DNA from: Varanus komodoensis | Taxonomy: Eukaryota; Chordata; Lepidosauria; Squamata; Varanidae | Length of the DNA stretch: 64,000 nucleotides | Direction: 5' to 3' | Assembly (NCBI RefSeq): GCF_004798865.1 | Contig: NW_025335641.1 | Coordinates: forward strand, 12,205,177 to 12,269,176 | Shown: positions 54,481-64,000 of the stretch, in pieces | How the letters are laid out: every line of letters starts with the position of its first letter | How positions within the stretch are numbered: the first letter of the stretch is position 1 | Notes under the pieces: generated by a model | Database searches by the model: none | Told to the model about the DNA's origin: nothing | What the model saw: only the letters and a program-made list of their open reading frames with translations | Made by a program: the position numbers and the translations under genes

Positions 54481-55957
54481 CTTTGTTTCCTCTTGATTAT
54501 CCATTGAATTATGTACATATATCCGAGTAATGGTTTTTCCATTCAGGTCCCTTTTATAGGAAAAGGAGATTAGCTGCAGGAAATGCAAATAGATATGTAA
54601 TCTGGAAAACTCCAATAGCCTTTCTGCTAGTTTTCCCGAAATTCCTGCCTCAGACTGTAGAAAGCGAACACTGAAGCCTGTTAAATTCTGTAACTTCTGA
54701 CTGTTTCTCTCTTTATCTGTTACTCAAGCGCCATGATGTTTTTACTGATGCCTGCAATGGTTTCTCAATGTTTCTGTGTTTTCCTTTTGTGCTTCTATTG
54801 TTTTTGCATATCACTCATTCAAGGTATCATTCCCCTCCCTCTCATGTGAATGTGACAAGTACATAAAACACTCTGAACATGCTCTGATCCATGTAGTCAG
54901 TCTTAACTGCTACCCTTCAGCGCTGTTGCAATTCATGGGTTTCCGTTGAGTGCTTGATTGTACACTTCCACTGAACCCAAGTATTCATTCCAAGCAGATC
55001 TGGAATCCTGACAGAGAACCGTCAAAAGCAAAAAGCTGATTCAAATGTAGGAGGACAGGCTGCCCTCACATGGCTCTCTGCCTACAATATTCCTTGTATC
55101 TATCATTTTTATTTGGGAAACTGTTATATTTTTTTGTACTGCTCAGGCCATTTTGTTCCTTGAGAGTGCTGGTCTTTCTTATGCAGCATTGCATTTTTAA
55201 GTGAACTATTTCTTTCCTCGGCAAATATGTGTGATGCAACATTTCTAGGCATTTTGTGCGCACAACTCATGTGATTTATGTTTCTTCTGCAGCAGAGATT
55301 TGCCACACAAAACCAGCAAGCCTTCTCTAATGGAAATAGGCCTACTGAGGTTCCACAGATTTACTCTCACTTTTGGAAGAGAGAAAGGAGCAGTTGGATT
55401 TGTGTACTGTGCACACAACGCACACATGTTACAAACACCAGTTGGATGAGAACAAGGTCAGAAACATTTATACTGTTCATGCACTTGTAATTACAATTCA
55501 AGGAGCAAGGGATAGTGCCATCTGGACTACGAAACTCCTTGCCCAAGGAGACACTGCCGACATCTCCTCTTTGGGCCTTGAGAAGACATGCTAAAATATT
55601 GTATGCTGACAATGGGATATTGCTGCCACTATTTTGGTGTGGGGGTAGTTTGTTTATTTTGCCTTATATTTTATTTGATGTTATAATATGGCTCTTTAAA
55701 GATAGAGCAGGAAAGGTATTATTTAAATAAATAGATATGCAAGCAAATGTACATTCCATTTCTGTCCACGTTGTAATACTTTTCATGTTAACATTACTAC
55801 CGTATAGGTAGTTGGGTAGCAGGTTCAGCTTTAACACTATTGACACTCCAAGACAAAATCTGGGCCTAAACCCTTCTACTGATCCAGCTTCCCTTTTGCC
55901 CCTAGCAGCAAATGCATTTGCTTTGTATATTCTTCTATTATGCTGCAAAGCCCAAGG
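54481..55957. other. Unassigned DNA with one possible L2 scrap
   Basis: At 55520-55590 the plus strand reads GLRNSLPKET, like the L2 C-terminal NLWNSLPKE block, so a small old L2 end may lie there. No gene recognised in the rest. Confidence 0.4.
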
Positions 55958-56700
55958 AATGATAGATAGATAAAAACTTTATTGCGGTCAAAGACCAGCT
56001 CCATTTAATAAATACATAGATTTAAAAAAGAAGAAAATACATAAAAGATTGTCTGTCTTAAAACCCCACTTGGATTAATAAATACTTCGACACAATATCA
56101 GTCATCTTAAATCGGTGATATTCCCAGACTTTGTCCTTGTCCTAGGTAAGGCCACACTCCATCAGGATCTGTCTTCGGACACCCATCGCAGTTGCGAGGA
56201 ATTTAGCAACACTGTATGTTATTGTTGGGTTAGTGTCAGACAGCAGTATATAAATATATTGTTGTTCCGTATGGCCCAGGAAGCAATTCATCAGTGGGAA
56301 AATGAGTGCAGAGCGAATATCCCTGCAGAATGTGCGCCTCAACAGGTTTCTATCTGTTCTATACCACAAAGGCAAAGGTGCTCTGACCAGGGGATCTTTT
56401 TGTACCATCCCTCCAAAATTGCTGAGGGGAGCCCATTAAGGTGGACCAAGGTAAAAGCCCTTCTGTGTTTATGGAGTTCCAACTGTTTGAGATAGGGTGC
56501 AGCTGTTGCAATATGTCTATAGTCCTCCGTAAGATAGAATTCAGGGGCTCTATTGAGATTGCTTTGCCTTTCAATGTCTGCTATTGCTGCTTGATGGTTT
56601 CTGTTGCCTGTTCAAAGCCCATATTTAGTACAGTCCGCAGGGGAAGGCCCAAGAGAACTATTTTCTGCTCTTTCAATTTAATTCAGTTGGGTGTGCAATC
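55958..56700 (-). mobile_element. Unassigned non-LTR element, 3' end with GATA/TATC tail
   Basis: The minus frame 56408-56142 contains RNLLRRTFCRDIRSALIFP, then YILLSDTNPTITYSVAKFLA and TAMGVRRQI before a stop. The pattern 'LLSDxNPxITxSVAKFLxxAMxxR' is like the C-terminus of certain non-LTR ORFs. The 3' side ends in 'caataaagtttttatctatc' on the minus strand, a short (TATC)n tail at about 55962-55975, as expected for target-primed insertions. I cannot name the clade. Confidence 0.5.
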
Positions 56701-57098
56701 ATCTTGCAGAATTAGTGGAGCAAGGCAAGTATACCATTCTGAGCCAGAGTGCAAGGATAGCCCCCATCCCAAGGAATGTGTCTGTGGAGAGACACGGGGG
56801 ACTAGAAGAGCGACCTACTGGCAAGGGTGTGACTTTTGAAGAATGGTGTCAGACGTGCCTTAATGAAATGCTCAATTATGCCTTCCCTCAGAAACGGGCC
56901 ACTCTTGCCCTGCGTACTGTGGTCTTCAAAGAGAAGTAAAGAATGTGTTCCAGTCAGGCACAGGGCAACGGCTTTCTACATACATCAAACATGTGTCTTA
57001 GATTCCATCCAGAGAAAATTCGTCAACAGAAAAAATAAACCTAGTGTAAGAAAGGGGTCCTTCAAATAAATTGACCCAACCTCACCCTCACAGGCCTA
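56701..57098. other. Unassigned DNA
   Basis: A plus-strand frame (56691-56939) has no motif I recognise. It may be further upstream sequence of the element at 55958-56700 in antisense, or unrelated. Confidence 0.35.
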
Positions 57099-57245
57099 GG
57101 GCAGCCTTTCCCCAACCTTGTGCTCCCCAGACATGATAGACCAAATCTGCAGCCAACACGGGCAGGTTACCTGGCTTGGGGTTAATGGCATTCATAGTCC
57201 ATATCTGAAGGGGACTGGGTTGAAGAATGCTAGTCTAGGTGATGG
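57099..57245. repeat. Short quasi-palindromic interspersed element
   Basis: The left half 'ccttgtgctccccagacatg' and the right half 'catagtccatatctgaaggg' are the opposed ends of the family seen at 7190-7302 and elsewhere. Confidence 0.5.
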
Positions 57246-58167
57246 GTGCAGGTGAGAATAGGGCTCCCGCTACTCCTAAGATCTGCCTGAACTGGGGCAT
57301 GACAACAGGTGTGTTCTCTGCCCTATATTCCAAGCTATACCTACTGAGGTTTCCTATTCCACAGTTGTTGAAGGTATAGAAAGAGTTCCATCTTCCTGCT
57401 TTGCCCCACACCCATTTTACAAGGGACTTGCGCTGAAAGTGGTTCTTCTTATTGATGAATGCTTTTGCTGTCCCTTAAAACACAACCAGGAGCGACATTT
57501 ACTTTCAGACTTAACGAAATTTAGCCATTTGCTTTCTTACAAGTTCCCACTCCAACTAATTATAATACTTTCTCTGTTCTCTTCCAAACTTTCTCTCATC
57601 TTGTAATCTTCGGCAGTGTTCCATTAGTCCTTTCAAACTGTGTGGCACTTCTCCTTCCATTCAGCCTAGGATGAAGAAAAATTTGATGTCTTTTACTGCC
57701 TGCTGCACACACAACAAACAATTCAATGCACTTTGCCAAAACAGCATATTACCACTGTTACGTGCAGGTGTAATTTACAGAGGTGTAATTTACAGAAATG
57801 CTGGGGACAAAACTCTGAAATCTGAATTTTCTCCCCCACTAAATAGCAAATTTGCTATAAGGTATTTGTATTATTGCTGAAAGTATGTATATTAGTTCAT
57901 AAAGCAGAAGACCATGTAAGTAAGCACAGAATTGCAGCATTAGCTTTTTTAAGAGCTCAGAGCATTTCATATGCCCTTTCTTGGTGATCTTTACAAAATC
58001 CCTGTAAAATCAACATAATTATTTACAGTCCCAGTCTATCTTGTAGGCAGGAGGCTGATACTGAGAACCAGCATTTTGCTTATTGTGTATTTCCTGAAAA
58101 GACATGGGAAATGGAGACTTCACATCTCACGGTCATGCTTTTGACCAGAACGTTACAAGATTACACA
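57246..58167. other. Unassigned intergenic DNA
   Basis: A 16-base unit (aggtgtaatttacaga) is duplicated at about 57766-57797. No gene or transposon recognised. Confidence 0.45.
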
Positions 58168-58952
58168 TGGTTCCCCAACATGGTACCCTTGAGTGCCATG
58201 GTACCTGTGGGCACTTCCTGAGGCAACTAGGCTGCTCTTCTGCCTCTGCCCCCTTCTATTGAAATGTTTAAGTAAAAAATGAAAATGTTAGGGTGTGATG
58301 TTCATCTTCCTAAGAGCATATGAATAGCCATGCTGGATCAGGCCAATGGTACAATCAGCCCAGGACTCCATTCACATGGTGGCAAACCAACTGCCCACAG
58401 GTTCTGTCAAACAGGATGGGTGCAACAGTCCAGCCTGCCCAAGCTCCTCAGCTCCTGCACATGCAGGACTACAGCCTCTGGTAACAAGCAGCAGATTGCC
58501 AACAAGACTAGTAGCCCTTTCTCTTCCAAGATCAGCTCTTCAGCAAGCAGGATCAAAAGGTGGAGGGGAAACAAATAGTAAGACTAGAGGCTGGGAGTAA
58601 GGAGAAGCACCAAGCTTAAGGGGTGAATGGGAGAGAGAGAGACATAGCAGGGCTGGGGGCCAGGAAGAGAAAGCACCTGGGGTAGAGAAAGAGAAAGAGC
58701 AAGGCCAGGGAGTGGGAGTGGAGAGGGAGCAAAGGCAAAGCATCTGTGGATGGAAGAAAGTTGAGGTGGGCCAGGAAGCAAGTCTTTCCACTTCCCTGTC
58801 CCTTCCAGCCTTGTTATTTTTCTCTCCCTACACACACTTTTGACTAGCCAGCTCATTATGCTACTAGCCCCATCTTCCATGGGGCCATTTTGTAATGTTG
58901 CCTAGAGCAATTAACAAATATGCTCATGGGTCCAGAAAAGTTGGGAACCCCT
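58168..58952. mobile_element. hAT-like non-autonomous DNA transposon with nested CR1 tail
   Basis: The left end reads 'atggttccccaacatggtac' and the right end, read inverted, 'caggggttcccaacttttct' then 'ggacccatgagcat'. The shared GGTTCCCAAC-type termini are typical of hAT-like elements in reptiles. The interior holds a CR1 tail (58312-58520) and a purine-rich block (58555-58745). No transposase frame is present. End-to-end identity as one element is inferred from the termini. Confidence 0.5.
58312..58520 (-). mobile_element. CR1-type LINE 3' tail
   Basis: The plus strand begins 'agagcatatgaatagccatg' and 'ctggatcaggccaatggtac', then 'catggtggcaaaccaactgc' and 'gcccaagctcctcagctcct'. It shares the unusual 'gatgggtgcaa' and 'cctgcccaagctcc' text with 8998-9235 and 26533-26745. 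Confidence 0.65.
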
Positions 58953-59639
58953 GAGATAAAGTCTCTGTCTTCCTTGATAACACTCAGAGTCATTTAGGTT
59001 TTTGTTTCCTTTATGCTTAGGAATGTCAGCCTAGTTCAAAGCACTCACCAACAGGAAACCTTTGTAAATGGTATCATTTCTCGGCTTGGTTTCTATATTT
59101 ATTAATATTCTCTAGGGCTGCATTACAGGATGCAACAGGCATGATTTTTATAAAAGATATCTCTTCCCTGTATGCACAACCTGGCATTACCCAAAACAAT
59201 ACTGTGTCACCTTTATATTCCTGAGCTGACCTCTGAAACATTGAACAATGGAAAACAGACTACGTTATTAATTTCAGGGAGCCCCTAGCCCCTTCTGGGT
59301 GGTAGGGTCACATTTGATTTCCCAAAAGTTGTTGTAAACATCTCCTTACTGATTTGCAGAGGGAGGGCCATAAATAGTCAGTGCTTCTTCTGTAACCACT
59401 GATCTATCATTTAGTAGAATACATACTAAAAAGAAAAGAAGCTATATATAACAACAGGAAGGAATATGGAGATTCTGAGATGCATTAAACATACGCTCTT
59501 AGTATATATTCCTGCCTCTTGTGCTATTAGTCCAGAGGAATTAATGTGCATCTTTTTCCATTCTGACCCCCCTATAGAATTGCAGTTTTGGAAGGGTCCA
59601 TTTAGGCTATTAAATGAATGCTCAGTAAAGGAATCCAGT
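58953..59639. other. Unassigned intergenic DNA
   Basis: No gene or repeat recognised. Confidence 0.45.
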
Positions 59640-59830
59640 TTAGAGCATCTCTGACAGATGGTTCTTCAATCTCTGCCTGAATGCTTCTAGCAATGGAACC
59701 TATTACTTCCTTAGGGAGTTGGTTCTATTGTCCAATTCCTCTAACGGCTAGAATGCTTCCTGATGCTTAGCTCAAACCTGCCTTCCTGTAAGCCCATTAT
59801 TTCTTCTGTACATTCTTGGATAACAGAGAA
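59640..59830 (-). mobile_element. CR1-type LINE 3' region fragment
   Basis: The plus strand has 'tcttcaatctctgcctgaat', 'ggagttggttctattgtcca' and 'gaatgcttcctgatgcttag'. These are the reverse complement of the CR1 3' region (compare '..catcaggaagttcttcc..gttccactgtc..'). Confidence 0.55.
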
Positions 59831-61025
59831 CAGGTTGCAGCGTAATTTTTGAGAAACTTGACTATGATTGTTGATATTCTGAGTGAGAAAGCCCTACTAA
59901 GTTCCTGAGGAATCCAAACATTCCAAGAAAACCAGCTTAAAAACCAAGATATAAAATAATATATGCCATAAAAACATGTTAGAGGTTATATGTTTCCTGG
60001 AAATAAGGAGGAATCTATTTGGTTTCTGTAAAGCGGAATTAGAATAGGTGACTCATACATAGCAGCAATAATTTTAAAGCAGGGAAGAACAACCCTGACC
60101 CAGTTAGATAGTTGGCAGAGCTCTCTGTCTGCTCAAAAGCCCCTGTTATGCCCATGAAAACAGCCGTGCATAAGCATCAGGTTCTAGCTGGTCTGCTCTT
60201 TCTGGTGGCAGGAACACAAAACACACCTTTCTGCAAGAGAGGCAGAAGTGGCTTTTGATCAACTAGATTCAGTCCTTTTGATTCCCTATAGATGGGCTTG
60301 GATTAGCCCCCACAAGTATGCAAGCCTGGAGCTGGTGTTGCAAATTCCCCCATTTGTCGTTTTCGGGAGACGGAGATTTTTAAAGAAGTCCTTCCCATAC
60401 CTTGTGCCCTGCTCACTGTGAGTGGCTGGGTTTCGGGAGTGGCAGACAATCTCATGCACACTCTTATTAGTGTTCTGTTAATCCATGTCCCATTGAGTTG
60501 GGATGGGAAGAAAGAGCAGCCATCAAGCTTGACAAACATGGATTTCCATTTGTCCAGTTGGCCTCTGAAATGGATGTCTGCTAAAGTTCAGCAGGAAAGC
60601 ACAACTATAAAATGCATAGACCGAAACCCACGAGAAACTACAACTTCTCTCCAGTAGCATGAAAGCAGTAATTGCTGAACAGTCTTCACAACTGTGATTT
60701 AATCACCATTTCCCTAATATAGCTGAGACAGAGAGAATAAAAAAATACAAAAGGAACAGAGAAGCAGCCCTAACAGGGTTGCAAAGAGGCTTACAGTCTT
60801 GGTAACTGCAGACACTTAGCATCTATGCAAACCATAATATATTGATCTCCCCACTCCATACTTTAGAACATGTGATTCCACACTAGAAATCATCTGGATT
60901 TTGCCAGGACTGACATGGAGAGGGTTACACAGTAATGGTTTTCTATTTTTCTCCTTTTGCTGCAATGGTTTCCTTGTTTATGTTAACCTTTTCGAAATGA
61001 TTTTGTGTGTATTCTGAGCTAAGTG
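59831..61025. other. Unassigned intergenic DNA
   Basis: No gene or repeat recognised. Confidence 0.45.
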
Positions 61026-61062
61026 ATGGATGGAAGGAAGGAAGGAAGGAAGGAAGGAAGGA

Positions 61063-61101
<39 letters not shown>

Positions 61102-61102
61102 C
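61026..61102. repeat. Compound (GGAA)n(GGCA)n microsatellite
   Basis: About nine GGAA units run directly into about ten GGCA units, with a 'gatggatgg' lead-in. The sharp switch suggests that a single A-to-C change inside a tetranucleotide unit then spread by slippage. Confidence 0.97.
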
Positions 61103-61512
61103 TTAGTTGCAGACTGTTCTGGTGGTTTTATCTGCCTTGATTTACTATGGTTGTTTGATTTATGAGATTATTTTTATTGAGTCAAATGTTGTAAGCTGTC
61201 TTGGGTGTTATATGTGGATATATGGGATATAAATTTAATGAATGAATGATGGATAGATAGCTGTCTATAGCACTATCCACTGAACACAGAGATTAACTTT
61301 GGTAGCATTCCAAATCCACTTACTAGGAAATGGGAACTTCTAAGCCCAGTGAAATTTCTGAGGACTGCATGATATATAAACAATAATTAGCTATGATATA
61401 TCAAGTTTTATCTTTGCATTTTGAACTAATTTTGAGGAACAGTGGTCAATAAAATATGTGTCTGAGGGAATGCAGAATATGCATTTAAACATGAACATAG
61501 AGTTGATAAATT

Positions 61513-61523
61513 ATTTATTTTTA

Positions 61524-61561
<38 letters not shown>

Positions 61562-62542
61562 ACATTTCAATGCCGCCCCTTGCCAAAGCCTCGGGGTGGC
61601 TTACAACACAATAAAATACATTGAAATACAATAGAACATAATAAATTACCACTAAATACAAAAATACAAAAATACACTGAGATACAAACATAATAATATA
61701 AAATTGAAATTAACAGTATAAAATAAGTAAATAAAGAATATAGGAGGAGAAAAGAGAAGGAAGAAGAAGTTGCGCTGGCCAGATCATATATTTTAACAAT
61801 TAAAATGATGTTTAAATAAAAAGGTCTTTACCTGGCGCCGAAAAACCAGTAATGACGGTGCCAGGCGGACCTCTTTGGGGAGTGAATTCCATAGGTTGGG
61901 CGCCACCGCAGAGAAAGCCCTCCTCCGAGTACTTACTCTCCTAATTTCTTTCATGGAGGGTTCCCGGAGAAGGGATTCTCCCACAGATCTCAAGGGGTGG
62001 TCGGGCATATACGGACATAAGCGCTCATTCAGGTAGCCAGGACCCAAGCCGTTTAGGGCTTTATAGGTCATAACCAACACCTTGAATTGGGCCCGGACTT
62101 CAATGGGAAGCCAGTGAAGCTGACGGAGGACTGGAGTCATGTGAGCATAACGCCCCGTCCTCGTCAGCAACCTGGCAGCTCTATTTTGCACCAATTGAAG
62201 TGTTCAGACCGTCTTCAGGGGAAGCCCCACGTAAAGCGCGTTACAGAAGTCTAGGTGGGAAGTCACCAGCGCGTGTGTCACCGTTGCCAGGCAGTCATAC
62301 TCCAGGTAGGGGCGCAGCTGATTAATCAGCCGAAGCTGAAGGAAGGCGCTCCTCGCCACCGCTGTCACCTGAGCTTCCAAAGAAAGCTCCAGGTCGAGGA
62401 GAACTCCTAAGCTGCGGACCTTGTCCCTAAGAGGGAGTGTTGCACCATTCAGGACCAGGTCAAATCCACCCTCTCCGAAGCCCGATCCACCAACCAACAG
62501 GACCTCCGTCTTGTCTGGATTGAGTTTCAGTTTATTGGCCCT
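61513..62542 (-). mobile_element. L2-type LINE, 5'-truncated
   Basis: The minus strand encodes the region after the RT active site: MVGGSGFGEGGFDLVLNG, LLDLELSLEAQVTAVARSAF, LDFCNALYVGLPLKTV, then in another frame MVQNRAARLLTRTGRYAHMT and the end SLLVFRRQVKTFLFKHHFNC. One frameshift lies at about 62195-62203. The 3' end has an ATT-rich microsatellite tail (61513-61560). Its 5' edge is an abrupt junction at 62541 into AT-rich tandem sequence. Confidence 0.92.
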
Positions 62543-62609
62543 AATAAATTATTTATTATTTATTTATATTATTTATTTATATTATTTAATTATTTATTTA
62601 TTTATTATT
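62543..62609. repeat. (TTAT)n/(TTA)n low-complexity tract
   Basis: AT-only repeats of tatttatt and related units joining the L2 break to the perfect palindrome. Confidence 0.9.
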
Positions 62610-62656
62610 GTAAGTTGCCTGCCCTAATAAATTATTTATTAGGGCAGGCAACTTAC
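62610..62656. repeat. Perfect 23-bp inverted repeat, 1-base spacer
   Basis: The left arm 62610-62632 (starts gtaagttgcctgccctaata) is the exact reverse complement of 62634-62656, separated by a single T at 62633. The inner half, 'ccctaataaattatttatta', also occurs at the L2 break (62541-62560). Confidence 0.97.
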
Positions 62657-64000
62657 ATATGTGTCTGGAAACTGATCCATAGAAATAAAACCAAATTCAG
62701 TTGCTCCATTTGCTTCTATCTGTCAAAAATGAAACTAAATTACATTGGCACCTGAACCCTTGTGCACACTGTGAATTAGCAAGCCCTAGCCAATTCGATA
62801 ATAGTTATCAGTCGTCCTGAGTTCTCAGTTCCCTATTTTAGCCACTAGAGGGCAATGCCTAAAGGAAGACCAGAAAGAAGCCACAAATTGTCAAAACACT
62901 TCCAATTACGGGAGCTTTTGATCTATCAGTGCTGGTATTTTATAATTGCTATATAAACCACTGTCATCAGGCATATCTAATGTATAAGCTGAGTGGTGAA
63001 TAGATGCAGAATAATGGAATTAATGGATTGCTCATACATTATTTGGGGGATGAATCACCTCATGCTATGATCCTATGCAGCAACTCTTTATTAGAAAAAG
63101 CCAACACATTTCAAAATTGCAGATCAACATACGTAGAGCTATTCTAAAACTATAAACTTTCCATATTCATAGATTTTAAAGCCCATTTTTGGAGCTTCCA
63201 ATGATCCACTTCCTCGTGGATTTACCATGAAGTGACTGGGGAGAAGCCACTTCAAGGGGTAGACGGAAATGAGTTGTTTTAAGGCATTATCCAATCAGGA
63301 TCCTTGTAAACTTCCAGACTTGGTACCCATACTCAGGCTGGAAGGAGGAGGTGGACTCTACCTATCTACTGTCCTGCAAATTAGCTAGATAGCTGATTCA
63401 GATACCTGGTGATGCTCTGACTTCTTCCCATCCTTGCCCCCTAGAACACCCCTTTTCTCTTCCTCTTTCCTGGGATCATTGTTACAGCCTTGGAGAAGTA
63501 GTTAGTCTGGTTCTTTCCATGCTGGCTGTGGGGGAGAGGAAGATCCAAGCAGAGATTCCCAAGGTTGGAGCTCTATCCCTGACCTCAGATCTGGGTATCT
63601 TAAGAATCCTATGGCTGTCCTGATGTTGTATAGGCCATAGGATTGTTCTGTGTGTGAATTTCTTAAGGTATTCAAACATATGAATGCCTTTCTCACATTC
63701 TCCTTCCACCGGTTTTTGAGCTCTCTCCTTTCCATGTGCCCATCTGAAAATCTATGGTTGGATCCAGGATCTTCCTTCCATGAAGAAAGGGCTCCACTGA
63801 CAGAAGGTCCTGCCACCTGATTTTTGGGGATCCCCCTTCCAGCCAGAGTGCAACTCACCCCACTGAACAGGGTCTCCTAACTCTCTGTGAAATTGTGTGT
63901 TCTCACACCCCAGGAATCCAAACAGATGAGCTGGCTTAATGCTGCAATTTTTGCAGTACAGTCTACACAAAGAGTAAGGAAACTTGATGCCTACTGCCAG
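62657..64000. other. Unassigned intergenic DNA
   Basis: No gene or clear repeat recognised. The 118-codon minus frame at 63502-63858 overlaps others and has no motif I can name. Confidence 0.45.

Noticed and set aside
1-64000. Retroviral or LTR elements, Polintons, CRISPR arrays or bacterial-type operons
   Set aside because: I saw no gag, protease, integrase or envelope motif, no paired LTRs and no regular repeat-spacer array. All reverse transcriptase signatures fit non-LTR LINEs.

Overview
The window is vertebrate nuclear DNA with one recognisable protein-coding gene in a sea of retrotransposon remains. The repeats point to a squamate reptile (lizard or gecko type): CR1 and L2 non-LTR retrotransposons, Bov-B/RTE fragments, and tRNA-derived SINEs whose tails resemble Bov-B, as in the Sauria SINE type. 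I cannot fix the species. Intron-containing gene structure, long non-coding stretches and microsatellites also exclude a prokaryote.

The gene is VCAM1 (vascular cell adhesion molecule 1), on the minus strand. Its coding exons run from 36791 (start) down to 27512 (stop). I find eight coding exons, all joined in phase 1 at consensus GT/AG sites. They give a continuous frame of 1809 bases (602 residues): signal peptide, five Ig domains, an extra Ser/Thr/acidic stalk exon, a transmembrane helix and a short tail. Human VCAM1 has seven Ig domains, and I find no second copy of the D1/D2 pair here. Upstream of the start lie a TATA box, two tandem NF-kB sites five bases apart and a perfect IRF element, so the cytokine-inducible logic known from mammals is visible in the sequence.

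Layout. 1-9.3 kb: an old CR1 (88-2300), a 3' piece of a younger CR1, a nearly open L2 reverse transcriptase (5072-6845), quasi-palindromic short elements and a Bov-B-like fragment split by a CR1 tail. 9.5-12.0 kb: the longest CR1 copy, with endonuclease and reverse transcriptase. 12-27 kb: mostly unassigned intergenic DNA with L2, CR1, Bov-B and SINE pieces, plus a 5S-rRNA/CR1 chimera and a short hairpin. 27.5-37.0 kb: VCAM1 and its promoter, with L2 and SINE insertions in introns. 37-64 kb: intergenic, with diverged L2/CR1/Bov-B fragments, hAT-like and MITE-like elements with inverted ends, microsatellites, and an L2 copy (61.5-62.5 kb) ending beside a perfect 23-bp inverted repeat.

I recognise no exons of the genes that flank VCAM1 in mammals (for example EXTL2 or GPR88), no tRNA or intact rRNA gene, no CRISPR array and no retroviral or LTR element. 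Repeat assignments rest on remembered family sequence and on translated motifs, not on a database search, so boundaries are approximate.
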